Shown here: positions 16,319-25,418 of the stretch, piece by piece
Numbering within the stretch: the first letter of the stretch is position 1
Layout of the letters: each line of letters opens with the position of its first letter
Assembly (NCBI GenBank): GCA_030746435.1
Contig: JASLMV010000008.1
Span: 1-64,000 of the forward strand
Length of the DNA: 64,000 nucleotides
Source: Gammaproteobacteria bacterium
GTDB lineage: Bacteria > Pseudomonadota > Gammaproteobacteria > Steroidobacterales > GCA-2729495
Direction: 5' to 3'
Translations under genes and position numbers: made by a program
The notes under the pieces: generated by a model
The model's input: only the letters and a program-made list of their open reading frames with translations
Databases searched by the model: none
Told to the model about the DNA's origin: nothing

Positions 16319-18965
16319 CCTCGTCGGCGTAACCCGGCAACTCGCAAACCCGGGTCAGGACTGCAAACTGCCCTCTCGCAAGGTCGTCATGCTTCGGGTT
16401 AATACTGCAATTGCCGTCGGCAAACTCATCTGCAAGTGACAACAGACATGCCCTCCATGCGTCCACCAGCGCTTCCCAGCTCTCGAGCTTCGCGCCTTCG
16501 CCGTCCGTAAATTTGTGGTGCAGCCTGTCGACAGAGATAAGCCCGTCGATTTCAACAGCCGTATCTGCGAGACCGTCGTACTGCACATCGTGTGCCGACA
16601 GTTGCGCGAACGCGATACCGCTGACGGGCTTACCGACGAAAGTGGCATACACAGGTAACTGCATGTCACCGGGCTTGCCCGGATTCCAGCCGCCCTTAGC
16701 AACCTGCCCTGTTTTGTAATCCACGACCAGCAAGGAACCGTCTGCCAACCGGTCGAGCCGGTCCAGCTTCAACCCGACCCTGAGCGGCCCGACAGTAACC
16801 TCTTCGTCTTCTTCCGACTGCAGGACCTCGAATTCGCCGCGCTCCTGATCCAGGAAAATGAATTCAATGAGCTGGGGCAAGATTCGCTGCGTTTCCAGGT
16901 CCGCTACCGTGCGCATGAACGGCCGCCGCATGCCGGGCAATTCCCGCATGCGCTTTGCCAGCAATTCGTTCAGGCAATCCGCCAGTTCTTCTTTGGTCAG
17001 GCCGGCCAGCGCCTTCGACGACCGGTAAAGCCGGTAGAAATCCTCGAGCACGCGATGCGCGAGACTGCCTCTTTGCTTGTAACCGATGCCGGTGACCGGT
17101 TCGTCGATTTCTTTCGCGCCGAGGCGCAACTCCAGGAAGGCTCTGAACGGACAAGTTGCCTGCAGGCGAAACAGCGCGGTACCCCCGCCCGCCCGCGCGC
17201 CTTCCTGCCACGCCTGCGGGCGGTCGTCATCGAGCGTGTCGACCGCGGCACTCCCGAACATTCCGTCACGCCAGAGCGGCTCGTGCCAGCCGCCGGCAGC
17301 TTCTGCCTGCGGTATGCCGCTAATGAGGTCGCTGACATGCAGGCTTTTGCCGTCACGCATGGCCGCCCAGCTAAACACCGTCTCCGGACTGCTGTGTCTT
17401 AAGCGCGTAATAAGCGCAGCGGCGTATTCGAGTTCCAATTGCGGCGTGCTGCGCGGCATTCCGCAGCGGCGTTGCAGGCCGAATGGCAGCAGGGGATTCA
17501 GGGTCGCCGGCCGTGGCCAGTCCTCTGCGGCCATGCCCGTAACCCAGAGCCGGTCAAATTCGTGGCCCGCCGCCTCGAGGATTCCCATAACCTGCACCAC
17601 GCCGCTGCCCGCTTCCGGCTGGTACAGACGAACGGCGGCCAGGTTACCAAGCAATACCAGGGCAGCTTCCCGGTCGATCTCGCCACAGATCCGTGAACAG
17701 TCCGTAAACTCCCGGAGCAGTTCGTGCCACGCTTCGAGTTCCTGGTGTGCTACGGAATCGAGACTTTCATCCCCCGGCCACTGAACTGCTTCGAGCAATC
17801 CGGATATGAATTGAGCCCACGCGGCCGGCGTTCTGTGGCTCGTGTCGCTGCCGGCTTCGAGTACCGCAACCAGCAGTTCACCGAAACCCGGTGCATAAGC
17901 CTCCGCAAACACCTTTGCATCACGCACCGCAAACCTCGCCCCGAGGCGATCACGCAGGCGCAGGTCCAGCAAAGCGCGTGGGCCGGCTTCCTTGCGCCCG
18001 CCACCGAGGAACGGCGTCCGCAGCGCCAGGCTAAAGCGCTGGTAGTCGACACTGTTCTTCAGTAAATGCAAAAGATTGAGGGCAGCCGTGACACGCGGCT
18101 GCTGGTCGAGCGGCTCGCCGTATGAAAAATTCACCGGTAATTCATAACCGTGGCGGGTACGCCAGTCCGGACAAAACACATCCATAAAGACGCGCCGTGC
18201 CTCCGCTGCGCGCGCGTCCAGATCTGGAACAATCACACATACATCCAGCGCGGAGTCGGCCTCTACCTGGCCGCGGGCCCACCTTGCCGCCGCTTCCAGT
18301 TCGGCAGCTTCGCAGGAACACTGCACCCGTTGCTCACTGCCGCCGCCCGGCTGCGGCTCGGCGCTGATCGTGACTGCTACGCCGCGCGCCGCGAGCGCGT
18401 CCCTGAGGCTTCCCCGGGTCGGAGTCCATGCATCGAAACCCGCGAATACCAGTGGGGGCAGTGCATCGAACAGGCCGGCGTCGATATCTTCGCGCAGCAC
18501 CGCAGGTAACATCCGGATATCGACCCAGCCGGCTGCAGCACAACGGTCGCGATACTGGTTGAACCAGCGCAGAAAGAGTTGCTGATCGGGGGACAGGCCG
18601 GCCTCGACCCACTCGGGCGCGGCCAGCTCGTCCCAGTCACAGAGGATTGCCCATGCTTTTTGCGCGAGTCCGGCAGACGGCCCGGCGGCGCGCTGATCGC
18701 CCCTTACGATCACTTCCCATAAGACATGCGCGTCGGTCTCGCCGAGGAACTGCAGGTGCGCCGCCCGGCCTTGCGAGAGTTGGGATATCGCCCAAAGCCT
18801 CGCAAGCCATGCTTTCCAGCTGAGCACTTCCGGCGAGGGCCACGCCTGCAGCCCTTTGGCGAGTCGGGAACGGCCGTAAGCGAGGGCAAGGTTGCGGGCC
18901 AGACGGTTGTTCGCGGTGACGACGGTGGCACCGGATTCGAGCGCGTCCAGTAAGGGCCCGTACAT
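16302..18965 (-). CDS. AddB-like PD-(D/E)XK nuclease, DNA repair partner
   Basis: Partner of the helicase-nuclease downstream. The 887-residue protein begins with ATVVTANNRLARNLAL (about 14-29), a helicase-like N-terminus without an intact GKT P-loop, and ends with a RecB-type nuclease (LLVVDYKTGQV, roughly residue 750). It resembles the 'probable DNA repair protein' group often found beside an AddA-like gene in Gammaproteobacteria. Cysteines in CPFRAFLELR and two near the C-terminus could hold an iron-sulfur cluster as in AddB, but the usual spacing is not clear. An AT-rich region with an exact minus-strand TATAAT lies just upstream. Confidence 0.82.
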   Translation of the reverse strand: MYGPLLDALESGATVVTANNRLARNLALAYGRSRLAKGLQAWPSPEVLSWKAWLARLWAISQLSQGRAAHLQFLGETDAHVLWEVIVRGDQRAAGPSAGLAQKAWAILCDWDELAAPEWVEAGLSPDQQLFLRWFNQYRDRCAAAGWVDIRMLPAVLREDIDAGLFDALPPLVFAGFDAWTPTRGSLRDALAARGVAVTISAEPQPGGGSEQRVQCSCEAAELEAAARWARGQVEADSALDVCVIVPDLDARAAEARRVFMDVFCPDWRTRHGYELPVNFSYGEPLDQQPRVTAALNLLHLLKNSVDYQRFSLALRTPFLGGGRKEAGPRALLDLRLRDRLGARFAVRDAKVFAEAYAPGFGELLVAVLEAGSDTSHRTPAAWAQFISGLLEAVQWPGDESLDSVAHQELEAWHELLREFTDCSRICGEIDREAALVLLGNLAAVRLYQPEAGSGVVQVMGILEAAGHEFDRLWVTGMAAEDWPRPATLNPLLPFGLQRRCGMPRSTPQLELEYAAALITRLRHSSPETVFSWAAMRDGKSLHVSDLISGIPQAEAAGGWHEPLWRDGMFGSAAVDTLDDDRPQAWQEGARAGGGTALFRLQATCPFRAFLELRLGAKEIDEPVTGIGYKQRGSLAHRVLEDFYRLYRSSKALAGLTKEELADCLNELLAKRMRELPGMRRPFMRTVADLETQRILPQLIEFIFLDQERGEFEVLQSEEDEEVTVGPLRVGLKLDRLDRLADGSLLVVDYKTGQVAKGGWNPGKPGDMQLPVYATFVGKPVSGIAFAQLSAHDVQYDGLADTAVEIDGLISVDRLHHKFTDGEGAKLESWEALVDAWRACLLSLADEFADGNCSINPKHDDLARGQFAVLTRVCELPGYADEDGNNG

Positions 18966-18986
18966 TAACTTACTTTATAGGTATAT

Positions 18987-18992
18987 ATTATA
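18987..18992 (-). promoter_or_regulatory. Candidate -10 box for the AddBA-like operon
   Basis: On the minus strand an exact TATAAT lies 22 bases upstream of the addB-like start codon, in a 55-base AT-rich spacer after the aminotransferase gene. TTAATT sits 17 bases further upstream as a weak -35 match (three of six). Confidence 0.4.
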
Positions 18993-19020
18993 AACAACTG
19001 TTTTTATTAAATTAATAATC

Positions 19021-20226
19021 TTAACCCAGGACCTCGTGCATCCGCCGGAACACGTCTTCTATGACCTGGGCCTCCGGCAGGATCGTGATCCGGAAATAGT
19101 TGTTGTAGTCAACGTTGAAACTGGAACCGGGGGCGATCAGTACATGCTGCGACTCCAGCAACTCCAGCGCAAATTCATGGTCGTCGAAGTCCGGCAGTTT
19201 ATCCCGGTTGGCACCGATGAACGCATACATCGAGCCGCCTGGCGTCACCAGGCTCAGGTATTCGCTTGCGGCCACGCCATCGATCACGGCCTTGCGCGAC
19301 TCGTACAGGCGACCGCCCGGCCGGACCAGTTCCTTGAGGCTCTGGTAACCGCCCAACGCCGTCTGCACGCCCCACTGCCCCGGCACATTACTGCACAGGC
19401 GCAGCGATGCGAGCAGGTCAAGGCCGTGCAGGTAATCTTCGGCCAGCTCGTTCGTGCCGCTAAAGGCGACCCACCCGACCCTGAAACCGCAGGCCCGGTA
19501 TACCTTGGACAAGCCGCTGAAGGTTCCGCACAGCGTATTCTTTACAAGCGGTGCTATGGGGACGAACTCGGCATCGTCGTAAACCATCCCGTCGTAGATC
19601 TCGTCGCTGAATATCACCAGGCCGTGCTGCTCGGCCAGCGCGACCATCGTTTCAAGTGTTTCGCGCGTATACACAGCCCCGGTCGGATTGTTGGGATTAA
19701 CGATGACCAGCGCCCGCGTACGGTCGGTTATCAACCCGGCCAGGGTGTCGAGGTCCGGCTGAAAGTCGTTTTCAGGCGGGCACGGGTAATGCACCGCTTT
19801 GCCGCCATTCAGCGTGACCGCGGCCGTCCACAACGGGTAGTCCGGACTGGGTATCAGTACCTCGTCATCGGTATTCAGCAGGGCTCGAAGGGCCAGGTCG
19901 ATGAGCTCGCTGACGCCGTTGCCGATAAACACGTGTTCGGCTGTGACGTTCATGACCCCACGCTCCTGCTGCTGCATGACGACAGCTTCGCGGGCCGGGA
20001 AAATGCCTTTCTCGTGGCAGTAAGCCTCGCTCGCCGGCAGGTTCTCGATCATCGCCATGCGCATGGTCTCTGGCGTACGAAAACCGAACAGCCCCGGGTT
20101 GCCGATATTCAGGGAAATAATCTCAAAGCCCTGGCGCTCCATTTCGTGCGCGCGCTGCGCAAGCTGTCCGCGAATTTCGTAGCGGACCTCGTGCAGGCTC
20201 TTGCTGGTTTCTATTTGGGCGCTCAT
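19021..20226 (-). CDS. alaA: Alanine aminotransferase, AlaA-type
   Basis: PLP-dependent aminotransferase that should interconvert pyruvate and alanine with glutamate as amino donor. The 401 residues match E. coli AlaA from memory along the whole length: SLNIGNPGLFGF near the N-terminus, GNGVSELIDLA, PSPDYPLWTAAVTLNGGKAV, NPNNPTGAVY, DEIYDGMVYDDAE, and the PLP lysine in FSGLSKVYRACGFRVGW. I start at ATG 20226 (MSAQIETSKSL) rather than 20262, which would overlap the upstream MFS gene. It lies about ten bases after that gene, so the two form an operon. Confidence 0.88.
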   Translation of the reverse strand: MSAQIETSKSLHEVRYEIRGQLAQRAHEMERQGFEIISLNIGNPGLFGFRTPETMRMAMIENLPASEAYCHEKGIFPAREAVVMQQQERGVMNVTAEHVFIGNGVSELIDLALRALLNTDDEVLIPSPDYPLWTAAVTLNGGKAVHYPCPPENDFQPDLDTLAGLITDRTRALVIVNPNNPTGAVYTRETLETMVALAEQHGLVIFSDEIYDGMVYDDAEFVPIAPLVKNTLCGTFSGLSKVYRACGFRVGWVAFSGTNELAEDYLHGLDLLASLRLCSNVPGQWGVQTALGGYQSLKELVRPGGRLYESRKAVIDGVAASEYLSLVTPGGSMYAFIGANRDKLPDFDDHEFALELLESQHVLIAPGSSFNVDYNNYFRITILPEAQVIEDVFRRMHEVLG

Positions 20227-20236
20227 CGATATTCCG

Positions 20237-21505
20237 TCAGGCCGCATCCGGGGCGAACTCATGGTAAACGCCTTTGGCCATATTCAGCAGACAAGCAGCA
20301 ATGGTAGCGATTATGAGCAACGCCGCAATGACCAGGAACGGCTGCAGGTAGCCCCCGGTGGTGCCGACGAGGATACCGGTCAGCACCGGCCCCATCGCAC
20401 CGCCAAAGGTATCCAGAACGTTTATCGCACCAAGGATTTTGCCAAGCGCCAGCATGCCGAATAAATCGGCGGCAAGCACCTGTATAAGCGTGTAGATGCC
20501 ACCCCAGCCGAAACCGAACAGCGACAGCCCGCCCCAGACCAGCAGGGCATTTTTGGTAAGCATCGCGCCCACCATCGTGACAATACCGCCCAGCATCATG
20601 ACAAGGCCGGTCAGCAGAACCCTTTTACGCCCGAAGCTTTCGGCCAGGTAGCCGCTAATGACCTTGCCTACAAGTCCGCCCAGGAACACGATTGACACCG
20701 CGGTACCCGCGGACGCTTCGGAATAGCCTTCGCCGCGGAAGAACAGGTAGGTGTGGCCGCTCATGGCCAGGATGCTGTAGAACGTACACATCGCGATGGC
20801 GGCCAGCGCCCAGAAGTTCAGGCTTAGCAATGCCTCTTTCAGGGTATAGCCGCTCAGCGGCGGCAGTTCCGACTGCCCGCCCTGGTCCGCTTCGCTTTCC
20901 AGCGACGGCGAATCCTTCAGAAAAATCATGAGCAGCGGGATGACCGCCAGCGGTATCCACGCAATCCAGTTAAACACCTGCTGCCATTCGGTCAATGTCA
21001 TCAGGTACCCGTTCAGCTTGGGGAACGCAGCGTTACCGAGGCTGGTACCAGCAAGAACGATACCGATGGCTAGGCCGCGCTTTTTGGTGAACCAGCCGGA
21101 CACCAGGTAAATGTTGATCATCAGGCCGCACAGGACCAGCACCAGCCCAAGCAGCGCGGAAACAATGTAGATATCCGTCAATGTGTTGACATCGCTGTAC
21201 ATGAAATTGCCGGCAGCGAGCAGCACCAATCCGCTGAGCAGGAGTTTCTTCGCGCCGACGATGTCGCAGAGCCAGCCGCCGAGCATTCCCAGTACGCCCG
21301 CCGTTGCAAACATGATGGACAGCCCGCCCTTGAATGCGCCCAGCGAAATTTCGGTGCCGGTCTGTGCGCCCAGGTGTGCTAATAGCTTTTCATCGAAAAC
21401 CTGCAGCCCGCCCAGCGTCATGCCCTGGGAAATGAAGAGCACGGCGAAGGCACAGGCCACGATGACCCAGCGGTAGGTGTTTGAATTCTGGATGGCAGAC
21501 GCCAT
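20237..21505 (-). CDS. Major facilitator superfamily transporter (monocarboxylate/OFA-like)
   Basis: Twelve-helix transporter of 422 residues, starting at ATG 21505 with a GGAAG ribosome site; a start at 21523 is possible. It contains MFS-type loops such as YLAESFGRKRVLL between helices 8 and 9, and a long hydrophilic central loop (DSPSLESEADQGGQ). The pattern resembles oxalate/formate or monocarboxylate porters, but the substrate is unknown. Adjacent alaA suggests a pyruvate- or amino-acid-related substrate, which is inference only. Confidence 0.8.
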   Translation of the reverse strand: MASAIQNSNTYRWVIVACAFAVLFISQGMTLGGLQVFDEKLLAHLGAQTGTEISLGAFKGGLSIMFATAGVLGMLGGWLCDIVGAKKLLLSGLVLLAAGNFMYSDVNTLTDIYIVSALLGLVLVLCGLMINIYLVSGWFTKKRGLAIGIVLAGTSLGNAAFPKLNGYLMTLTEWQQVFNWIAWIPLAVIPLLMIFLKDSPSLESEADQGGQSELPPLSGYTLKEALLSLNFWALAAIAMCTFYSILAMSGHTYLFFRGEGYSEASAGTAVSIVFLGGLVGKVISGYLAESFGRKRVLLTGLVMMLGGIVTMVGAMLTKNALLVWGGLSLFGFGWGGIYTLIQVLAADLFGMLALGKILGAINVLDTFGGAMGPVLTGILVGTTGGYLQPFLVIAALLIIATIAACLLNMAKGVYHEFAPDAA

Positions 21506-21635
21506 AAGGCTTCCGGCTCGCACTCTGAATGGCTGACCAACGGGCGATTCTACACGGAACGGCGCAATGCAGCTTGCCGGACTCGCCCTGCAGCGAGGTC
21601 TGGGGCATGATTAAGACAAGAAAAAGGTTACCGTC

Positions 21636-22532
21636 ATGCTAAAAGAAATCGCTATCGTCACCATCATCGCTACCAACATTGGCCAGGTTGAGACCGGCTG
21701 GGAAAAATTCCTGGGTTACACGGTCGCCGACCGCGGCAGTGTCAGCTCGGAACTCAGCGAACACTGGCAGGCGCCCGAAATGGAAGGCGCCAGGTACATC
21801 ACCATGCAGCCCGCCAACGGCGCGCCCGTTTATGTGCGCTTCGTCGAGGACGAAACCGCCGCCGGTTACCGGGCCATGACCACGCACGGCTGGAACGCTA
21901 CCGAACTGTTGGTCAACGATCCCGACCACCTCGCCCGCACGATCGAGGGCCGTTATTTCGAAACGGTGGGCAAACCAAAGGATTTATGGGATGCGCCGGA
22001 TGCGCCGCGCGCCATGCAGGCTTTGGGTCCCGGCCGGGAACTCCTTTACCTGACCCGCAACAACCGACTGGCCGCAGCTTTGGGGTTGGATGACACGATG
22101 CCACCGGTCGAACGCGTGTTCATCATGGTGGTCGGCGGCCCGTCGATGGAAGCGTTCCGGAAGTTTTACGGGGACACGCTGGGACTGGCTGTCGGCGATG
22201 CGACGCCCTTCCAGCTGGGCGTATTCGCGAGGATGAACAGCGTCGATGCCGGCATTACCTATCCACTGGCCGTCGTGCCGACCGCACCCGGTTACCTGAT
22301 CGAACTCGACGAACTGCCGGAGTCACTGCCCGACCGTAAAATTGTGCCGGGCCATCTGCCGCCGGGCATCGCAGTGGTCGGCTTCAACGCGAGTGAGCTC
22401 TCGAAGGGCCTGCAATGGCACAGCAAACCGCGCAGCCTGGACGAATTCCCCTACCAGGGGCGCAGGACCGGGATACTGAGAGGCCCCGCCGGAGAGCTGA
22501 TCGAAGTCATCGAAACCCCTGCTGAAGAATAG
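21636..22532 (+). CDS. VOC-superfamily (glyoxalase/dioxygenase fold) protein, paralogue 1
   Basis: A 298-residue protein with two vicinal-oxygen-chelate modules. It shares GWNA-E, RAMQ-LGP--E--YLT, VFI-V-GG-SM, LPPGIA-VGF and GP-GELIE with the gene at 50491-51345, so the two are paralogues. The first strand of each module lacks the usual metal-ligand histidine, while glutamates in the ELLYLT, YLIELDE and GELIEV segments remain; metal use is therefore uncertain. It is divergent from the MFS-alaA operon and abuts the convergent NCS1 permease. Substrate unknown; an aromatic or thioester substrate is conceivable. Confidence 0.75.
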   Translation: MLKEIAIVTIIATNIGQVETGWEKFLGYTVADRGSVSSELSEHWQAPEMEGARYITMQPANGAPVYVRFVEDETAAGYRAMTTHGWNATELLVNDPDHLARTIEGRYFETVGKPKDLWDAPDAPRAMQALGPGRELLYLTRNNRLAAALGLDDTMPPVERVFIMVVGGPSMEAFRKFYGDTLGLAVGDATPFQLGVFARMNSVDAGITYPLAVVPTAPGYLIELDELPESLPDRKIVPGHLPPGIAVVGFNASELSKGLQWHSKPRSLDEFPYQGRRTGILRGPAGELIEVIETPAEE

Positions 22533-23876
22533 CTACGGGACGGCGTCGGTCTGCGCTTCGCTCGGCACAAGCCTGTAAACAACCAGGTAAACGATGATCG
22601 AAACCACCAGCCCGAGCAGGGCCGGCACCGTGGTCTCTGCATCGAAAATGATACTGCGCGAATTCATAACCGCGGCAACCGCGCCCACCACGTAACCGGC
22701 GATGGCCGCCGGCCGCCATACCGGCAGACGTTGCAATTCATCCGCATGGAATTTGCGCCCCATTACGAAATAGTAGTGCGCGATCACGGGACCAATTAGC
22801 GGCGGCACGATACTTGCGAGCAAATTAATCCAGTCAAGAAAGTATGTGTAAATATTCAGCCCCACGATGGTGCCGATCACTCCGCACACGACGGTCATCA
22901 CCCTGGTCGGGCGTTTAAAAACGCTGCTGGTCTGGATAACCGGTAAGTAAAGGTTTGCATCGCCAGTAGTCCACAACGCCAGGCTCATGCCGATGATCCC
23001 GATGTACATGATGACCAGCCCCTGCTCGCGCAGGTAAGTCGTGAAGTCGAAGGTACCTGACACAACGCCACCCAGCGCGCCGACCACCTGCAGGAACCAC
23101 TGCGCAATGATCATCACGATAAAAGGAATTGCAATTGCGACCCACGCCTTGCGCGCGAAGCGCGTGTACTCGGGCATGACGATGGCGCCGACAATCCACG
23201 AGCCGATCACCATGTTCATCGCAGCGAGGAAAGTCAGCGGGTTTTCCGACGCGGCAACCTGGTCCGCCGACATTTGCAGGAACCCGTCCCAGCCGCCCGC
23301 CTGATCGATGTTCAGCCACCCGGCGTACAGGCCGACTGCAACCAGCGCCGCAACCGCCGGAATACTGACGAGTTCGAGTCCGCGCACGCCGAAATAGGTC
23401 GTCACGGTAAACAAAATTCCGGACGCTATAGCAACTATATAAAAAGTGGTGCTGTCGGAATTGCCTGCCCACGCGGTGCCGAACGCACCGACGATAATGC
23501 CCTGCCAGCCAATCAACAATAATGCGATTACCAGAACAGGCACGTAGGCGCCGATCTCGCCGTACACGAGTTTGTACAAAAGTCCGCTGTTGCAGGCGGT
23601 TTTGTAGCCGATGTAGCCGATTACCGCACCGATTAGAAAGTTGGCGGTATTACCGGCAAGCGAGGCCTGCACCATGTCAGGCCAGAATACTTGCCCTGCG
23701 CCCAGTAATCCGCCCGTGAACAAACCCGTAACCAAAAAACCCCAGCCGAAGGCCAGGGTCAGCAGGGGTCCGGTGCCGCGACGCTGCGACTCATCCAACG
23801 GCGTTACCGGGTTATCTTCGCTGTTGCGTTCTGCCTCGGCGTCGTAGGTCCACCATTCGCGGATTTTGTCCGGCAT
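22533..23876 (-). CDS. NCS1-family nucleobase/hydantoin-type permease
   Basis: Sodium- or proton-coupled symporter of the nucleobase:cation symporter-1 family (CodB, Mhp1 relatives). The protein of about 447 residues (ATG at 23876, MPDKIREWW) has a cytoplasmic N-terminus, roughly 12 hydrophobic helices, GWGFLVTGLFTGG in helix 1 and a conserved GWQGIIVGAFG segment. It converges on the VOC gene with no gap. Two hydantoinase-type subunits are encoded about 20 kb away, so a hydantoin or other cyclic-amide substrate is possible but unproven. Confidence 0.83.
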   Translation of the reverse strand: MPDKIREWWTYDAEAERNSEDNPVTPLDESQRRGTGPLLTLAFGWGFLVTGLFTGGLLGAGQVFWPDMVQASLAGNTANFLIGAVIGYIGYKTACNSGLLYKLVYGEIGAYVPVLVIALLLIGWQGIIVGAFGTAWAGNSDSTTFYIVAIASGILFTVTTYFGVRGLELVSIPAVAALVAVGLYAGWLNIDQAGGWDGFLQMSADQVAASENPLTFLAAMNMVIGSWIVGAIVMPEYTRFARKAWVAIAIPFIVMIIAQWFLQVVGALGGVVSGTFDFTTYLREQGLVIMYIGIIGMSLALWTTGDANLYLPVIQTSSVFKRPTRVMTVVCGVIGTIVGLNIYTYFLDWINLLASIVPPLIGPVIAHYYFVMGRKFHADELQRLPVWRPAAIAGYVVGAVAAVMNSRSIIFDAETTVPALLGLVVSIIVYLVVYRLVPSEAQTDAVP

Positions 23877-23945
23877 GACTTCGCCCCCCGAACCCAACCT
23901 GGTTAAACCAACGTTAACATGCCAACAAACTTTGCAGGAACGGCT

Positions 23946-23966
23946 TTGTAGGAGCCGCTCCTACAA
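23946..23966. repeat. REP-like palindrome (TGTAGGAGC core)
   Basis: TTGTAGGAG and CTCCTACAA flank a three-base centre, a perfect 9-bp inverted repeat. It shares the TGTAGGAGC core with the arms of the element at 36802-36950. It lies between the NCS1 gene and the uncharacterised gene upstream. There is no T-run, so it is not a standard terminator. Confidence 0.65.
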
Positions 23967-23994
23967 GTAGCGGTTTGGCCCCCCGCGCAAAACG

Positions 23995-24735
23995 CTACTC
24001 CCCGTCGCCCTGCAACTCAACAAGTTCATAGTAGGTCTGCATATAGCCGCCTATATCACCACGCAGGAACGTGTAATTGCCGTCAGAGGTGCACCAGAGA
24101 TCGTAATCGGGATGCGGATCCGGCAGACCCGGTGCCGACACCATCTGGAAATGATAGGAATCGAACTCGCCCGCTTCGACGGTAATCTTTTCTTCGCCGA
24201 CATATTTCACGTGCATGCCGATCTTGAACAACATCGGCCCCGTCGCGCCACGATGGTCGGGCGAGCACAGCAGCATTTCATCCAGTGCCTGCACCTCACC
24301 CGGCTTGTCGCGGTCGAACAGTCGCATGTGCCAGGCATCGCAGGCGATCGCGTGGTTCTGGAAAGTCTTTGGCCAGCCATTAGTGTCCATGCGCTGGGTC
24401 ACGCGGCCTTCGAGTGATGTATAGGTTTCACATTCGATAAAACCGTCGCCCATCCGGAACCAGCCGCTGCCCATGAATTTGTCATCGACAACCAACCGCA
24501 CGAAACAATCCGTGGGCCGCCAGTCTTTATCCAGACTGTAGGTAGCATCGCGCATCACGTTCGGACGGTCATCGATCTCGCTGTGCACGATAATGGTCCG
24601 GCTGCCGTCGCCGAAAGTATTGACCATGAAATACTCGCGGCCGCGAACCTGGCCTTCCCGGCCCTCTTTCTTGCTGGTGTAACGAATGGTGCCGCGTACA
24701 GACGAATGATCGCGCTGCAGAATACTGTCGCTCAT
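23995..24735 (-). CDS. Uncharacterised conserved protein (possible DUF3108-like beta-rich fold)
   Basis: A 246-residue protein with no signal peptide or membrane segment. It is rich in beta-prone, aromatic segments (GSGWFRMGDGFIECETY, KYVGEEKITVEAGEFDSYHF). The 'AGEFDSYHFQM' phrase resembles DUF3108 proteins, where such a strand forms part of a lipocalin- or LolB-like barrel; I regard this as weak. It is upstream of the NCS1 permease on the same strand, separated by a REP-like palindrome. I do not recognise a function. Confidence 0.7.
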   Translation of the reverse strand: MSDSILQRDHSSVRGTIRYTSKKEGREGQVRGREYFMVNTFGDGSRTIIVHSEIDDRPNVMRDATYSLDKDWRPTDCFVRLVVDDKFMGSGWFRMGDGFIECETYTSLEGRVTQRMDTNGWPKTFQNHAIACDAWHMRLFDRDKPGEVQALDEMLLCSPDHRGATGPMLFKIGMHVKYVGEEKITVEAGEFDSYHFQMVSAPGLPDPHPDYDLWCTSDGNYTFLRGDIGGYMQTYYELVELQGDGE

Positions 24736-24910
24736 GTAGCTCTCTTTGTATTGTTCAGGCGCTAAAATCAGCGGGCGCCTATTCTAGCTAATAAGAGGCA
24801 CATCGAAAATCCATCAGATGTGTATAGAAGTCGACAAATCCTGTGGATTTGCGACATAAATTCCAACTCTAGCCCTCCAGCAGCACTGCGTGGCCGCCGG
24901 AGGCCTGTTG

Positions 24911-25405
24911 TCATTCAATATCCGTTTCGACTTCGGCGCCGGGCGATTCCTCGGCTTTAACGTCCTTGTCGCGAGCTTTGCGGGTCGCCTCGTAGGCCAG
25001 GACGGCATCTTCGTCCATGCGCCTTACGTCCATCACCATGTGGCGCTGATCCAGTCTCGAGCCTGTCAACAGGCGCTCGCCCGGACGGCCACAAATACGG
25101 TCGCGCCCCGCAAACGCTATGGTGGAGCCAAAATGCCGGCTCGCCGAAGGTGGCGCGATGGTTAACAGGTAGGCGCGTCTTTTAGTGGGTGCATAGATAA
25201 TCAGTTGTGTCCGGTTGACCGCCACCCAGTTGTTAACATCGCGTACATAGAAACAACCCGTTTTCAGGCCCTCGGTACTTATGGTTTCTGCCTTAGGTTT
25301 CGTGTCGTCTGAATTATCGGAGTCGTCCGTATCGTCATCTGCATAAACCGCACTCACCGGTACCAGCAACGCGACAAGCAACAATAGGTATGCACTGGTT
25401 TTCAT
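24911..25405 (-). CDS. Small secreted protein (possible DUF6491 family)
   Basis: A 164-residue protein starting at ATG 25405 with a clear signal peptide (residues 1-22, MKTSAYLLLLVALLV then VYADD), a very acidic linker (DDDTDDSDNSDDTKP) and a domain with two cysteines (GCFYVRDV and DRICGRP) that may form a disulfide in the periplasm. The cysteine spacing and the 'CFYVRDVNNW' start recall DUF6491 from memory, with low certainty. It follows the sulfurtransferase gene by 13 bases and is probably cotranscribed. Confidence 0.75.
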   Translation of the reverse strand: MKTSAYLLLLVALLVPVSAVYADDDTDDSDNSDDTKPKAETISTEGLKTGCFYVRDVNNWVAVNRTQLIIYAPTKRRAYLLTIAPPSASRHFGSTIAFAGRDRICGRPGERLLTGSRLDQRHMVMDVRRMDEDAVLAYEATRKARDKDVKAEESPGAEVETDIE

Positions 25406-25418
25406 TTTCGCCTCCCGC

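Noticed and set aside
19036-20307. 423-codon frame antisense to alaA
   Set aside because: Opposite a gene with full aminotransferase motifs; Arg/His/Gln-rich and without known motifs.
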